The notes under the pieces were generated by a model. That model was not told where the DNA came from and ran no database searches. It saw nothing but the letters and a program-made list of their open reading frames with translations. This document shows, piece by piece, positions 33,403-33,625 of a stretch of DNA of 33,625 nt (its first letter is position 1; every line of letters begins with the position of its first letter). Origin of the DNA: DATIYF01 sp035517775 (GTDB lineage Bacteria; Acidobacteriota; Terriglobia; Terriglobales; Acidobacteriaceae); NCBI GenBank assembly GCA_035517775.1, contig DATIYF010000079.1:1-33625 (forward strand), in the 5' to 3' direction. The position numbers and the translations under genes are program-made.

Positions 33403-33625
33403 ATGTCCGAGGCCAACCCCGGGATGGTTCCCGACGAGCTGAAGTTCGAGCCGAGATCCAAAGGCATTGCCACCCCGCGCAAGAAAAAGCCCAAAGAACT
33501 GGCAGTCATTACCGAATGCTGCACAGGCTGCGCCGGCTCGCCGGCCTGCGTGGAGTATTGTCCGGTGGAAGACTGCATGTTCTGGGTGCCGGATGAAGAC
33601 CATCCGCCGTTCGGGCGGATTCAGG
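33403..33625 (+). CDS. 4Fe-4S ferredoxin, truncated by the window end
   Basis: The first 74 residues of an iron-sulfur protein that continues past the window. A 38-residue N-terminal extension (MSEANPGMVPDELKFEPRSK, then ...RKKKPKELAV) precedes ITECCTGCAGSPACVEYCPV, a cluster-binding pattern C-x2-C-x4-C-x3-C-P. The pair ECCTGC has one Cys more than usual. EDCMFWVPDEDHPPFGRI follows, as in ferredoxins whose first cluster loop is followed by an acidic strand. The second cluster motif would lie outside the window. Likely an electron carrier; the partner is unknown. Confidence 0.8.
   Translation, partial: MSEANPGMVPDELKFEPRSKGIATPRKKKPKELAVITECCTGCAGSPACVEYCPVEDCMFWVPDEDHPPFGRIQ

Overview
The window is about 33.6 kb of GC-rich bacterial chromosome carrying mostly core metabolic genes, without rRNA, tRNA, CRISPR or an intact insertion sequence. 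The gene mix suggests an uncultured Acidobacteriota (Terriglobia-like): a long-form HisG operon, an MEP/undecaprenyl cluster, an outer-membrane TonB receptor, GH15 glucoamylase, and several copies of a dispersed intergenic element with TGTCATTCCGA-type ends. This assignment is inference from gene content and style only; no marker gene was compared.

Layout. 1-5.9 kb: accessory minus-strand genes (secreted DUF4440/SnoaL-like protein, VOC protein, deazaflavin-type oxidoreductase, TonB-dependent receptor, cyclopropane-fatty-acid synthase). 6.0-8.4 kb: GH15 glucoamylase. 8.5-15.0 kb: a compact histidine operon, transcribed leftward as leader-hisI-hisG-hisD-hisC-hisB-hisH-hisF-hisA. It is preceded by a complete ribosome-mediated attenuator: a 22-codon leader peptide with seven consecutive His codons, an antiterminator pairing and an intrinsic terminator. 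hisE is not in the window. 15.3-17.5 kb: a secreted protein of unknown function, a NiCoT-type nickel/cobalt transporter and a 59-residue zinc-ribbon protein. 17.5-20 kb: pyrF, rlpA, an AT-rich intergenic island and thiD.

20-29.4 kb is a leftward envelope/isoprenoid block: HAD phosphatase, hemerythrin, HtrA-like protease, uppS, cdsA, a ParB/Srx-like small protein, a dual-specificity phosphatase, dxr, rseP, ispG. Dxr and IspG make isoprenoid precursors, UppS builds the undecaprenyl carrier, CdsA makes CDP-diacylglycerol and RseP is the site-2 protease. The ParB-like/phosphatase pair is an unusual insertion between cdsA and dxr. 29.8-32.1 kb is a rightward accessory cluster: a small membrane protein, DUF202, a Tat-exported protein split by one in-frame TGA, a relic of a second DUF202 copy, and DUF302. 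The right end has ssb, an MmcQ/YjbR protein and a truncated ferredoxin.

The most interesting observations are the his attenuator, start codons sitting 6-8 nt (11 nt for the his leader) after a -10-like hexamer (probable leaderless mRNAs), the ParB-like/phosphatase cassette, and the TGA-interrupted Tat protein next to a duplicated DUF202 tail.
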